64,000 nucleotides of DNA from Aporrectodea caliginosa. Lineage: Eukaryota > Annelida > Clitellata > Crassiclitellata > Lumbricidae. Position numbers and translations under genes: made by a program. Position 1 is the stretch's first letter. Each line of letters starts with the position of its first letter. Below, piece by piece: positions 26,201 through 36,304 of this stretch. Below the pieces are notes generated by a model. The model worked only from the letters and a program-made list of their open reading frames with translations. It was not told where the DNA came from and ran no database searches. The stretch lies in the NCBI GenBank assembly GCA_020284085.1, contig JACEVL010000155.1, positions 1,454,788 to 1,518,787 on the forward strand, given 5' to 3'.

Positions 26201-26761
26201 ATTTTAATTTGACGATATAAAATAATTTACCAACCTAAACTACGAGTTTACCCAGGGGCTATCCTCCCGCTTAAGGTCCTTACTTGTGAGCCATCCGGCA
26301 GGGTTCTACAAGTCCCTCAAGTCATTTTTCTTTAGTTGTGGTTGGGCCGGGAGTGCTCCTGCGTAAGTTCTTGAAGAAGCGCTATATAAATGCTCTGAAT
26401 GAATGAATGAAACATCATTTGTGAATATTTAAATTCCATTACGCGATGCGCTAATCGGACGGGCAAGCATAGAGAATCGGGGGCTGAAGGATATAGTGCG
26501 TAAGTTTACTGGCGTCGTGAGTGTCGGTTAGGGTCCCTTACGCGTCGTGAGGGTCGGTTAGTTAGGGTTAGGGTTAGTGTCGTCATTAGAAAACCTGATA
26601 CCGTACGGCGTATACGAGCAGCTTGCCCAAAGATACTATATAATCCTTCAGCCAGCAATACTATAAGTTTGCCACCGGACGTTCTAAATTCACGCTTTAT
26701 ACCTTTGTTGTAATTCATGGACAATCGCTTTAATGTCAAATGTTGTAAACCGAGACTTCAT
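1..26761 (-). CDS. NEMF: NEMF (Rqc2/NFACT ribosome quality control factor), 31 exons, 3' end off the left edge
   Basis: NEMF binds 60S subunits carrying stalled peptidyl-tRNA, recruits the ligase listerin and adds C-terminal tails to the nascent chain. I assembled 31 exons: 26761-26703, 23094-23026, 22391-22289, 21833-21708, 20794-20646, 19624-19557, 19262-19173, 18408-18335, 16929-16862, 16539-16464, 16058-15996, 15447-15322, 15077-14917, 13962-13852, 13406-13343, 12544-12456, 10881-10778, 10139-10077, 9480-9368, 8853-8796, 8539-8481, 8242-7860, 7216-7067, 6509-6440, 5678-5574, 4966-4889, 3792-3603, 3077-2950, 2520-2417, 456-413, 28-1. All introns are GT-AG and every phase matches, giving about 1,057 residues before the window ends (human NEMF is about 1,076). 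The start is the ATG of MKSRFTTFD, the usual family N-terminus. The last roughly 40 residues lie beyond position 1. Short exons such as 19624-19557 rest on phase and on length relative to human NEMF. Confidence 0.95.
1070..2185 (+). mobile_element. CR1-like LINE 3' half
   Basis: Starting at LHADDTQLF (a mutated YADD box) the plus strand is open to 2014: [91 protein letters not shown] and [15 protein letters not shown]. This is the C-terminal RT/thumb and tail of a CR1-group element. After the stop, GTGAATAAGCTGGTTCCCGC and a GATTAC-type tail mark its 3' end near 2185. It sits in the NEMF intron between the exons at 456 and 2417, in the opposite orientation to the gene. Confidence 0.88.
3156..3226 (+). 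repeat. 71-bp TTAA-ended palindromic element, copy A
   Basis: Begins TTAACACTTTACCAACGAGC and ends GTTGTTAAAGTGTTAA. The inner segment CTGCATTGG and TAGTACACTC is shared with the other copies. It lies upstream of NEMF exon 28. Confidence 0.85.
6266..6335 (-). repeat. 70-bp TTAA-ended palindromic element, copy D (inverted)
   Basis: Read on the minus strand it starts TTAACACTTTAGCGATGATC and contains TTTGGTTTCCC and AGCACACTCTCATTGTTAA, matching the 71-bp family. It is the most diverged copy. It lies in the NEMF intron between exons 24 and 25. Confidence 0.75.
7500..7695 (+). mobile_element. SINE/LINE 3' end with GGCGCTATATAAAT motif and (AATG)n tail
   Basis: The plus strand has CCGGGGTTGGGTCGGGAGCG, then CCTTGAAGGGGCGCTATATA and a GAATGAACGAATGAATGA tail. 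The 5' boundary is uncertain. It lies in the NEMF intron between exons 22 and 23. Confidence 0.7.
8481..13962 (-). CDS. NEMF: NEMF exons 14-21: NFACT-R RNA-binding domain
   Basis: Residues about 411-631. An acidic linker ([19 protein letters not shown]) leads into [20 protein letters not shown], then [40 protein letters not shown] and [20 protein letters not shown]. Exon 19 carries [20 protein letters not shown] followed by [17 protein letters not shown]. Exons 20-21 give [18 protein letters not shown] and [17 protein letters not shown]. This is the most conserved part of the family (NFACT-R, formerly DUF814) and contacts tRNA and rRNA. No stop, frameshift or missing block is visible, so selection appears to be acting on it. 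Confidence 0.95.
11290..12162 (+). mobile_element. Jockey-group LINE 3' fragment with (ATTG)n tail
   Basis: The plus strand encodes [59 protein letters not shown] and [20 protein letters not shown], ending [12 protein letters not shown]. This is the C-terminal part typical of Jockey/CR1-group retrotransposons. The 3' end is GAGCAATAAAGCATTGATTG with a short tetranucleotide tail. It belongs to a different family from the other fragments here. It lies in the NEMF intron between exons 16 and 17. Confidence 0.85.
14205..14276 (+). mobile_element. SINE-like 3' end with GGCGCTATATAAATTG and (ATACA)n tail
   Basis: TGATTGGTGTGCACTGCAAG continues AGGCGCTATATAAATTGAGA and an AATACAATACAATACAAT tail. 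A related piece is at 36,690-36,745. Confidence 0.7.
14917..26761 (-). CDS. NEMF: NEMF exons 1-13: NFACT-N domain and coiled coil
   Basis: Residues 1 to about 410 form the NFACT-N region and the following coiled coil. Recognisable pieces are [17 protein letters not shown] (exon 2), [19 protein letters not shown] (exon 3), [20 protein letters not shown] (exon 4) and [12 protein letters not shown] (exon 10). The Asp-Arg pair at residues 96-97 falls at the same position as the pair needed for C-terminal tail synthesis in the human protein, so that activity is probably kept. Exons 11-12 (15996-16058, 15322-15447) are Lys/Glu-rich and coiled-coil-like. Exon 6 is best read with the acceptor at 19625: it gives the right phase and restores the family length, whereas the next AG downstream does not. 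Confidence 0.93.
17092..18192. mobile_element. Non-autonomous TIR element, 1.1 kb, TA-flanked
   Basis: Left TGTGACCCGTCATCACAAAA and right (reverse complement) TGTGACCCGTCATCACGAAA match over 28 bp with two differences. TA flanks both ends. No transposase is encoded. The interior includes a GC-richer block near 17,460-17,530. It lies in the NEMF intron between exons 8 and 9. Confidence 0.82.
18453..18511 (-). pseudogene. Decayed duplicate of NEMF exon 8
   Basis: On the minus strand GATGAAGTCATCTTTTGGAT continues GCCTTTAATCAGCCTAAG and GGTTATGAACAATGTT. It aligns with exon 8 (GATGCAAGTCGTCTTTTGGA...) at roughly 75% over 60 bases with two single-base gaps. The gaps break the frame, so it is not a usable exon. 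It lies directly upstream of exon 8. Confidence 0.65.
18545..18722 (+). mobile_element. CR1-like 3' untranslated end
   Basis: The segment ends with GTGAATAAGCTGGTTTCCCT and a GAGATACAGATTACAC-type tail, closely matching the 3' ends at about 2,110-2,185 and 63,890-63,962. No protein-coding part is recognisable. It lies just beside a decayed duplicate of NEMF exon 8. Confidence 0.7.
20170..20405 (+). mobile_element. CR1-like 3' fragment
   Basis: The plus strand reads [20 protein letters not shown] then [13 protein letters not shown], the usual CR1 C-terminus, followed by an untranslated end with GGTGCTATAGAAGTTAATAA. The piece is only the last 50 or so codons plus tail. It lies in the NEMF intron between exons 5 and 6. 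Confidence 0.8.
21066..21517. mobile_element. PIF/Harbinger-like MITE, TAA target duplication
   Basis: Left end GGGGTCATTGCGTAATTACG and right end (reverse complement) GGGGTCACTGCATAATTACG match over 24 bp with two differences. TAA flanks both sides (21063-21065, 21518-21520), the 3-bp duplication typical of PIF/Harbinger. The 452-bp interior has no coding potential but contains a perfect hairpin. It lies in the NEMF intron between exons 4 and 5. Confidence 0.85.
21240..21282. repeat. Perfect 20-bp hairpin inside the MITE
   Basis: The arm AATAGTATAAATCAACACTA at 21240-21259 is followed by loop CGT and its exact reverse complement at 21263-21282. Transcribed as part of the NEMF intron, it would fold into a 20-bp stem with a 3-nt loop. 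Confidence 0.9.
23927..25096 (-). mobile_element. RTE/BovB-like LINE fragment, 5'-truncated, 13-bp target duplication
   Basis: Minus-strand frames encode reverse-transcriptase blocks in order: [60 protein letters not shown] and the catalytic [16 protein letters not shown], then [36 protein letters not shown] and [13 protein letters not shown]. The frame is broken at least twice, so it is dead. CTCAAACATAGTT occurs exactly at 23914-23926 and 25097-25109, a clear target duplication from target-primed insertion. The 3' end has a short AAGGTGAC-type tail. It lies in NEMF intron 1 in the gene's own orientation. The clade call is by motif resemblance only. Confidence 0.88.
25762..26252. mobile_element. 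MITE with 9-bp target duplication and internal satellite
   Basis: The ends are inverted copies, GGTAATCCCGTACTTTAGG and GGTAAACTCGTAGTTTAGG, continuing TTGGTAAATTATTT; 33 bp with few differences. CAGGGGCTA is repeated exactly at 25753-25761 and 26253-26261. A 9-bp duplication is typical of Mutator-like elements, though the superfamily is not proven. The interior is a degenerate tandem repeat. It lies in NEMF intron 1. Confidence 0.85.
25855..26205. repeat. Degenerate satellite of about 38-40 bp units
   Basis: About eight or nine imperfect copies of a unit like ATCAATCCAGCTTCYATTT followed by an A/T-rich spacer fill the MITE interior. Units have diverged by substitutions and small indels. Confidence 0.8.
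26335..26412 (+). mobile_element. SINE/LINE 3' end with GCGCTATATAAAT motif and (AATG)n tail
   Basis: GGTTGGGCCGGGAGTGCTCC then TTGAAGAAGCGCTATATAAA and a GAATGAATGAATGA tail, the same family as at 7.6 kb. It lies in NEMF intron 1. Confidence 0.7.
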
Positions 26762-26979
26762 TTTGGATATTCTACAAAAAGCTCCCTTTAAAATCGTTGC
26801 AAAACACTATCGCAACTAACGAGCAACGACCTCTTAATATCGCGACGTGCAGACTTACGTCAATGACTTCCGGTACGTTGTTGCGCAAGTTTAACTTATT
26901 AGTAAGTAAGCAGTTTTCATCAACGCAAATTTAAGTAAGCAATCTCTATCAACGCCAGTGGAAATAATCGTAAGCTCGG
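26762..26979 (-). other. NEMF 5' flank
   Basis: Short region upstream of the NEMF ATG, CpG-containing and likely carrying the leader and promoter. AAGTAAGCA followed by TCAACGC occurs twice in tandem near 26,905-26,965. A retrotransposon lies just beyond. Confidence 0.5.
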
Positions 26980-28297
26980 AAATTTATAAAGTTCTACTGA
27001 CCCATTTCCATCACGCCGGTATTATGCAGATTGTTAGAAAAACTTGTAGTGCGCCTATATATCTATCCCATCCTCACTAATCACGAACTGAATCGTCCAT
27101 TTGCTGACCAATTCGCCTTCAGGCCATCTGGTTCTACCTCTGCCGCTCTTATAGCCATTTCTGACTTCATTCTCAGCTCACTTAATTCTGAACCCTATGT
27201 CCGTGTTATTTCTCTAGATTTCTCTAAGGCCTTTGATACGATCAGACACTCATACTTGGCTGAACAATTATTGACCTCTCTGCCTATCCTAACTAATATA
27301 TTCAACTGGATTATCTCCCTCCTGAGAAATCGTAGTCATTGCACCAAGTTCCGTGGACTTTTATCTGCCTTGGCTGAAATCAATGCCAGCATAATTCAGG
27401 GTTCTGGCATGGGTCCTGCAAACTTAATTCCTGGTTGCCATCTCCGGCCTAAAACCTCTATATAGCTTTAAATCGTATTTTCAAGTATGCTGATGACTGC
27501 ATTCTTGTGATCTTGGCTTCTAACATCTCCACTACAGATGCAGAATTAGATCATATTAGTACCTGGGCTCGTAAATGTAATCTCCACCTGAACCACTCAA
27601 AATCCTGTGGGATTGTATTTACCAAACCAAAAGTGAATCTTATACAGGCCCCTCCAGTCCTGCCTGGCATTAAAAGGGTTGTGCCATTGAATATACTGGG
27701 CATTGAGATTACCGAAAAGTTCGGTTTTTCCCCATATGTTCAAAGACTTTGCATTCGGGCCAAGCAATCTCTTTATGCCCATCGTATTTTGATCTCACAT
27801 GGGCTTTCGGGGTCAGGCTTCATGATGTGGTCAGGGCTACCACTATCAACCGCATGCTATACTGTTCCCAAGTATGGTGGGGCTTTGCCAGTAAGCAGGA
27901 ACTTGACTCTCTGAGCGCTCTGGTCCACAAGTTGGTACGCCTTGGTTTCCTACCTAAATCTGTCCCCACCTTTGAGGAGCTTTGCAAAAAAGCTGATAAT
28001 ATAAACCTCTTTAGAAACATCTTAACAAATACTAGCCACACCCTTCACGACCTTCTCCCCTCGGTCAATTGCACTGGTCATGACCTGCGCCCACGCTCAC
28101 ATAACCGTGTTCTCCCTAGATTTGATTCCCTTACCAGGCGTGGCTTCTTAGCTAGGATGTTGTACAGTTAGACATGTTTTCTAGTTGACTTAATTTTCCT
28201 CTAATTTCTTTGTACATAAATTATTTCTGACTTTGTATGTAAAGCGCTGAGCGTTTGCTTGCGTTCAATAAAGAACATTCTTACTTACTTACTTACG
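26980..28297 (+). mobile_element. Jockey/CR1-group non-LTR retrotransposon, copy 1, degenerate, (TTAC)n tail
   Basis: The plus strand reads PISITPVLCRLLEKLVVRLY, FADQFAFRPSGSTSAALIAI, VISLDFSKAFDTIRHSYLAE, IIQGSGMGPAN, KYADDC (about 27,484) and a C-terminal region ending SLTRRGFLARMLYS. The frame is interrupted by a stop just before PISIT and by single-base shifts near 27,430 and 27,810. The 3' end is an AATAAAG followed by CTTACTTACTTAC. It lacks the endonuclease half, so it is 5'-truncated. It occupies the gap between the NEMF start and the macoilin stop. It is about 80% similar by eye to the copy at 62.2-63.3 kb. Confidence 0.9.
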
Positions 28298-28963
28298 CCA
28301 CTGCGTTTAACAATTCAGTGTAAACAATACTCAGCTCAGCAAGGACGGATCAAGGGCCATACTGAAAAATGGTAAGCTTCACAATTAAGCAAGTCTTATT
28401 GCTGCTAGAAAGCTTTAAGCCATCTGATGTGAATGCACTTGCATGCACTGTAGCCTGTAATCAGACAATTTGTCCAATTCCTTTGAAAGGCCACATTACC
28501 ATCTGGTTATAGACAAATTAACACCTACTGTTTCAACTTTCCAGACATTATTTGAAAGAGTCAAGTTTGCCTGCACTGGACTGCCAAAGGTATGGGTATG
28601 CAATTGTCGTCATCTTGTCTTTGATTGCAGTTAGCTCCTACCCATATTAGGTACGCTGGCAGAAGCATCAAGGGCACCATTACCGTAATTTATCTCAGTT
28701 ACCTCTGCTACTAGGTGTGGGGAGTGAGACTTGTGCACTGTGCAGCTATGTTAAGTGTAATGGTCAATTTCTAAAAACTTGTTAAAACTAGTAGTTAGAA
28801 CACAGATTCTGCTTCAGCTGCTTATTATTTTAAACCAACAAAGTTAAATGCTAGACCACACAGAGCATCATCCGATACTTCTGTTCTTGTGGACGTGTAT
28901 GTGTATGTGTGTGTCACATAAAGAGTTAGTCATGGGGAAGATCCTTCCAGTCCAGCCCAATCT
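28298..28963. other. Macoilin 3' UTR/intergenic spacer
   Basis: The sequence after the macoilin stop presumably contains its 3' UTR. I see no unmistakable polyadenylation signal on the minus strand and no other gene. Confidence 0.5.
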
Positions 28964-31900
28964 TCACATGGAAACTTTGGGTTGGTAGTCGGATGCGTTC
29001 GGATTCAGATTCGACTTGGTCAGCACAACGCTTGATGCTGTCGGATTTTGAGATGTGAAAGCTGCCGAGAAATGCGGCAGGGAATCGGTGCAGATGCTGC
29101 CGAAGCCAGAAGTCGAAGGAACCAGCGCCATCACTTCAGCAACCTTGGTTTTCAGATCGGCAATTTCTGCGTCTTTCTGAATCAGTAGACCTATGAAGAG
29201 TAGAACAAGAAAACAGACAATTGTACTTGTTATAAAACTACACTGCCACTGCAATCAAATAAAATTCTACTACAAAAGAGCTTTAAACTGACTTGCGTCC
29301 AGGTAGCATAAATCAGAAACAACTAATTCCAGTCTTGTAGTGACATCAATTACAGAGAATGATGGAAGCCTCTCTTTACATTCATTCTTGCAGCTAGCCT
29401 TAGAATGACTGATCAGCCTCACCATACCTTTGGAATAACAGCTTGCAGCCTTGAAGTGACTGATAACAGTTGTATTGCGATGCTTTATAGTAGCACCGAA
29501 GTCACCTTGAGTGACTGATCTTGCAAAACTCATTCAGTGTAACGTTGGCGCAACTGAAGGTTGTCTTGAATCGACGATCATGCACAGTCTTAAAAAGACA
29601 GATCCTAGCCCTGGAGACACTGATTGTGGAGTTGAACTGATGGCAGCCTTACCGTACTTAGAATGATCCAGCTAGTATATTACAGTAATGATAGCCAGCC
29701 TTTACTTTACTGTAGAGAATCAGCATACTGAGATAATATCATCATACAATGAGATGGCTGATAAGCATGTACTTCTAAGCAAAAGATGGTACGCTACTCC
29801 AATCAATGCATCTAAAACTTTACTACATGATGGATAAATGTTATGACCAGTTCATCATCATCATCATATTCGTTTATCTATCCATGAGTTATAACATCTA
29901 TCCTGTCCTTTGAGGTGCAAATGGCATATGAATGGGCAATTTTATTAACATACTGCGTTTTATTGCCTTTATTGAATTCATGATAATGCATATATCATTA
30001 TGCTTGCCAACAGTAGCAAACTGAGCAATTAAAAATTACATAGAATTAAACAATTTCAATAGGAATGCACAGAGACCAGAACCAGAGAAAGGTATGAAAA
30101 TATAACTTATGACGATGCTTACTGCGTTGTATTTCTATCTGTCGTTTGGCATCACCAAGAGCCGAGAATAGGTCCATCTTGAGGCGAGTTTCAGCACTGA
30201 GGTTGTTCTCCAGGTGAGCATTCTTTTCTCTCATGGCCATCAGTGCTGACATCAAGACTTCCGACTCATTCTGCGACTCTTTGTACTGACGAAGCATCTA
30301 TCAAACATGTATCATCCATCGTCACTCGCTACAAGTCACTAAGTAACGCTACAGAATCACTTATTCTTACTGCCATTAATGTGAGCCAATTCTCAGATGG
30401 TACAAGCCTTTCAATAATTTTGAGCAATAAAGTTGGTTCTCCTATTACAAATGGATTTCAATTCCTGGCCATCAGTTTACATAAAATCGTCTCATATGGT
30501 CTCCCATGCATTGTGTGACTTGAGGAGGGACTCACTTCCTCTTCGTAGGCCCTTGAGCCATCACCCTATAACCTGCATGGCTTGAGAATTGATAACCAAT
30601 CTCACTAGGCTTCACACTGGTCAAACTTCAGGAAGTGAAAGGTCTACATGTTAGAAATCAGCAACTTTGTCATTCTAGCACTTCGCATAAATTTTCATCG
30701 GATTTGATTAGTTTCTGGAATATTTTTTCTGATGTCAAGTAAAATTCCCTCGTCAAATTGGCATCTTTCTAAAACTGCTTTTCAAGACTGCATAGAGAAC
30801 AAACATAATAAAATTCACAGAATCGAAACCATTTCAGGTTCTTAAAAATGGGAACAATTGATACTAGAGCCTCTCAAATGAAAAAAATTTAGGTATGAAG
30901 ATCAGCACAAACACACCAAATAAAGTGCTCACTTTGTGAGATTTTCCTCAGTTACCAAACATACACCTAAGGTAAGTGAAACTCTGGCCTTAAACCGGCT
31001 AGACACTGTATGCTCAATAACAACACAGTGTTGCTGGAGCTCTATCCATGAGTTACAACAGCTCAAAGAACAAATGACAATGCCTATAATAATAGGAACA
31101 AATCTGCTGGTTTGGCACTCAGACCTGTGTTTCACGTTCTAGCTGGTGCAGCTGCTCATCTCGTCGTTGCATTTCCCAGCAGATCTGTTTGAGTTCACCT
31201 TCGAGCTCCATCTGTCGACTCTTACATGCGTCTGTACATTCATTCCTGCAAGACAACATTTACATGCGTCTGTACATTCATTCCTGCAAGACAACATTAC
31301 GTCAAATGACTTGATCCCTTTATTTATTTATTTATTTATTTCAGAAAATTTATATAGCGCCCCTTCAAGGATGCCTACTCAGAAGCGCTCCCAGCCCAAC
31401 CCCGGTCGAACAGGACAGTCTTAAGAGAACTGAGAAATGAGGCAGAGTGACCAGCGGGAGCCCATTCCAGGTTGAAGGGCCCGCCACATAGAAGCGGGCC
31501 CTTCAACCTGGAATGTGATTATATGAAGCATTAGTATAAATGTTCCGTCAGACAGAAGTTTGAGATAATTAGGACCAGTCTCAAAGGTTAATTCAAATGA
31601 AAGCATTTACTTCTAAAGAAAATAGTCAGAAACATAACTCATACCAACAGTTCAACATGTGGGTCTTTAAATTCAGCAAACAACTCCTAATTTAGCAAGC
31701 TCTAGTATTGTATTATACGAAATTCTTCATTTAAAATATTGTGTTTTATACTTCCTTAACAACCATCATAAATAAATACACAGAAAAGTTCTACAAATAT
31801 TATTTTAGTGAATTTATCCTTACAAGAGTACTAGTCACAATTTCAATCATATATTACATCAAGACCAATACATAATCCCATAAAGGTCACTTGTACCTAA

Positions 31901-34900
31901 AGCACACACCATCAACTCACAGTTAAAATTAACAAAAGTGGAACTCTCTAAACTCTTTATTATGTAAAATTAATATTACTTCTACCTAAATGCTCTGACT
32001 ATAACTGCTAAACCAATAAAGGCATGTTTGAATAGTGCCTTGTCAGTTTTCACATAATTTGAAGTGAACAAGTAATTCGTTACTCGTGCAAACTTACATT
32101 TTGACAATTCTGTCTATCTTGCTCACCTCCTGACAAGTTTTTCTTTGCACAATTTCTTGGCAACATTTAAATTACATTTACTGCATACCTTGCTATAATC
32201 ACATTCACTTTATAGCTTGCTATAATTGCATTTACTTTATAGCTTATATTAAAAACAGTTTTCTGATTTATTGGCACTCATCAAATACCACAATCATCTT
32301 TTAATTCCTTTTACTTTCCAGAAGTCATACTCATGCATGGATTTTACTGTGACTCTTTAATTAAGCATTTTCAAATGTTAAATTATGAATCAAAACAGAA
32401 TTTTAAGAACTAGTACCGGTAATTGTAATTTGTAAACACATACATTTAACTGATATATTACTTCAGTGACTTTCCATAGGGATACATATAAATGGGTTAT
32501 GGACTGCTCATAGCTCAACACTGGTTTAAACGATCAACACTTCCAAGTCACACAAGCTCAAACATTTCTACAGCTCTTAACAGTGCACTACAAAGCCGCA
32601 AACCATAGAGCACATATAAACAGACATAGAAAAATAAATAAATACATATATATATATACATGGTGAACGGGAAAAAACCGAACCTCTACAAAAAAGAGAA
32701 ATTAACACCAAAAATGTAAACTATTTTATTCCCCACAATAGACTTAACTATATTTTATAATTATGCGCTATACCAGTTAAAAACTGACGTCACCGTGACG
32801 TCATTTGTAATAAGAATCCGTGACAAAATGGCGTTCAGTGAAGAGGACAGAATAGTAATACAATATTTACGCCAGAATCAGAATTACAGTGCAAAACGTT
32901 TTCTTAGGGAATTTCCTGATAAAACATGGACACTTGGTGGACTAAGCGAACTTCTGCGTAAGATTGATAGAACTGGTTCCTGCAAGCGTCAAGCGGGCAG
33001 CGGTAGACCTCGTACTGCGAGAAGTAACGAAAACATTCAACGTCTTTGTGCGTGTGTGGAAGCCAAAGGAGGGAATTTTGAACACACATTATACTAACAA
33101 ATGATAGTTATCTGATTCATTTCCTCTAAACTGAAGTTTCTCCATGTTTCATTAAAATGTACAAATTATTACATAAATTATTGCATCAATAGGAGAGGTT
33201 CGGTTTTTTTCCGTTCACCGTGTATATATATACACATATACTGAAAGGAAATACAACGATCCTACCCATACTATAATTAAATTCTGCTACTTAAGGAGGT
33301 CTTGCTATTTATTCTATTCAGTGAAACAAAATTAGTTGGTAATTTGAAGCCTTTTGAATGAGACTTTCTTCTGCACACAATGGTCATCGATCACAGATGT
33401 GAAAAATAAAATTCAAATGATGCCCTACTTGACTGGAGGAGGAGTTAATTGTTTCGCAGCCTCATCAGCCTTCTTCTTCTTCTCGCTGGCAAGCTGTTGC
33501 TCGAAGCTAGCTCTCTGCTTCTTTTCTTCCTGTAGCTTGCGTTCTAGACCCTGCGCAGTCTGCTTGTCTTGTTGTCGACTTGTGACCAAATTGTGTAATC
33601 TATATAACACATTTACTTTATGTATGCACATATTTGGAAATTCTATAGCTTTTTAACACTTTAACAACGAGCTGCATTGGTTTCCCACTTGCTTTAAGTA
33701 CACTCTCGTCATTAAAGTGTTAAAAGCCCCATAAAACACTTCTCAATATCCTAACAGATACTAAAGTTCTAACAGAGCAGTCTGTATGTGAATGATGTTT
33801 GTGTAGCTCTGGAGAATGTCTCAACTGGATGCTTTACACTACTAATTCCACCTTTACTGCACACAGTAGCAAAGAAAAAGACCACATTAATGAGGACATA
33901 ATGCCAAGTGTATACATAATTCTTACATGCTTCAATAATGTTCCACAGAGGCCAGTCCTCAGGAAAATTTATCGTCCAGTTCAAGATCACTGATAAGGGC
34001 CTAGCAACTGGAAAATATTTTTTGCAGATCAGTTACAACAACATGATGTGCCAAGATTTGAATTCCACAGAACCTGATGAAAGGCCAATACTGTACACTT
34101 CTACATGCCTAACTTATCATACACTCAACCACCTACCTTGCAAAAAAATTCCTAGCACCTCATCGGTCAAATCCAAGCCATTTTTCATCTGCAGCTTTTC
34201 ATTCTGCAACCAATTCCTCCTATCATATATTTTTGTGAAACACTAGGCCAACCAACCAGACCTGTTCAAACAACTCCCTGTATGCTTAGAAGTATAGTAT
34301 AGCTTTGTTGGCTTATACATTACACAATGGGAAACTCAGTTCACTGGTTACTTTAACTTTGTTTTCCTTGTACTCCCATGCCGTATTTCAAGGAAAGAAG
34401 TCCACAATAGCAAATTCGTAAGACAGAAGGAATTAAAACGGTTAAGTCAGCTTACTTGGTCTGTAGACTTTCGTTGTCCTGGCGTAGCTGGTAGACTTCG
34501 TTCTTATTCACTCGGTCAGTAGTTGTCAAACTGTTGATCTGACAGCGCAGTTCCTGTTCAGTGTTGCGACTGCTTTGCAGTTCAGCTTTAATTCGCTTGA
34601 TTTCAGACTCCATTCTATTGACATACAGCACAGACACTCACAAATGACTAAAATTAGTCACACTAAATTTCTATAAGTTAACAATAAAATTAATGTTTAA
34701 TATTTAGCCATAATATTTATTACGTTAACGGGTAGTCTAATCTGTAGTGAAACTCTCCTGTCCTCATCCTCTCATTTAGTTGTCCTCTTTCACATTTCAG
34801 CAGCTGCACTCCCTTTGTCAGGTCAAATAATTGATATCATACACATGCCACTCAGATATCCGATATTGTTATGCGTTGTGTGTCATGTGGTGTAACCTCA

Positions 34901-35488
34901 ACCAGCATCTTAGTCCCTACAATTAGTTAAAACAAATCAAAATATCTGACAGCATGACCTACTGACACATATGGAACTGAAATCTCCTATCAATGATTCT
35001 GTTGTAAAGTACCTTTTACCTATGACATCAAGCTTAGGTCTAGAGATTTTAAGTCCATAATGCCAGTGTAATATAACAAACTGACTTGCCACATACCACA
35101 GCAGATGTAAGTGTAAAATGTATGCATCTGTCTATTTACCTTAGTGCCATTTAAAAATCTGAAAATGGTGCCAAGCATCTCACATCATGATAAGTTGGCC
35201 CAGGAAAGAATGAAGCCATTCCAATAACTAGCCTACAACTCTATATGACATGCTTAGTCTGGTCAGCATTATTGTCGTGGTCCACTACATCAAATGATGT
35301 GTTCATGTCCAGGAGAGCAACTACCGTGACATGTCTGATGTTGACAGCGTCACTGACACTAGAGATAAGCCTCATAAGAACTGCCCTAGTTGAATTGCAT
35401 AAATATACAGGGAAGTATAAAGTCAACACGGTAAAATGCACCTGCAAAATACGCAGCTATGATCAAACTACACAGAATCCAGCAACAA

Positions 35489-35559
<71 letters not shown>

Positions 35560-36304
35560 CATTAAATTTCTACAGTGCCACTGTGGCATCAGTCATAGTC
35601 AGTGTGCATCCCAAATTCCAGAGTAGTTACAAATATCCTAGAACCAAAAATCCAAGAAGACAGAAACAGCATACAAAACAAATGACTCCAGCAAAAGATG
35701 AAGTTCGTAATTGAGTCTAACACAAACTATAGAGGTACACACTACACACTTACACTTACTGTTTTTTCAGAAAATCCACTAGAACATTAAAACATCTACA
35801 TTAGACATAAACACCAATATGATGAGAAGGGGATGTCTGACCTTGAAACTGTCTCATCTTTGTTGTTTTGACAAAAGCTGTTGGTGTTTGACTTGACTTT
35901 CTTGGCTGTGGTTAGATTTGACGTCAAATTAACATTTTCTCTGACACCTTGACCAAGCTGCAGACTGTTTCTGGAGGTTGATTTGTTGAGTTTCACATTC
36001 TGTTCATTCGTAGAGTTGTCGTCCTTGAAGTCATTGATGCTTGACATGCTTCGTCGCCCTAAACTGTTCTCGATAAATTCGTAGCCATCATGACAAGTGT
36101 CGGTGGCGCCACCTATATCTGACTGTTTTTCGACTTCTTTGTTTCCGCTTATGAGACTCGTTATAACAGAAGTGATAACAGAATTTGAAGGAAAGTCTGA
36201 CTCTGATTTATTGTTAGTAGGCTTTTTGATAAGTTCCGGGGAGGTGTTGGAAGTCTGCTGAGGAGTGGATGGCACGACTTCATCCTGAGATGACTTAGAT
36301 GTAA
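28964..36304 (-). CDS. MACO1: Macoilin cytosolic linker and C-terminal coiled coil (6 exons)
   Basis: The large exon 35842-36304 encodes a Ser/Asn/Thr-rich, probably disordered linker. Exons 34456-34614 and 33429-33599 give coiled-coil heptads (ESEIKRIKAELQSSRNTEQE, KQTAQGLERKLQEEKKQRAS). Exon 31125-31245 gives NECTDACKSRQMELEGELKQ. Exon 30123-30297 carries the most conserved stretch, MSALMAMREKNAHLENNLSA followed by ETRLKMDLFSALGDAKRQIE. The last exon gives LLIQKDAEIADLKTKVAEVM and ends LNPNASDYQPKVSM. The donor of 33429-33599 is taken as AA|GTAGGG because only that phase joins the next exon. Confidence 0.94.

Noticed and set aside
35245..35589. Poly-Asn and poly-Ile frames
   Set aside because: Translation of a (TAA)n microsatellite.
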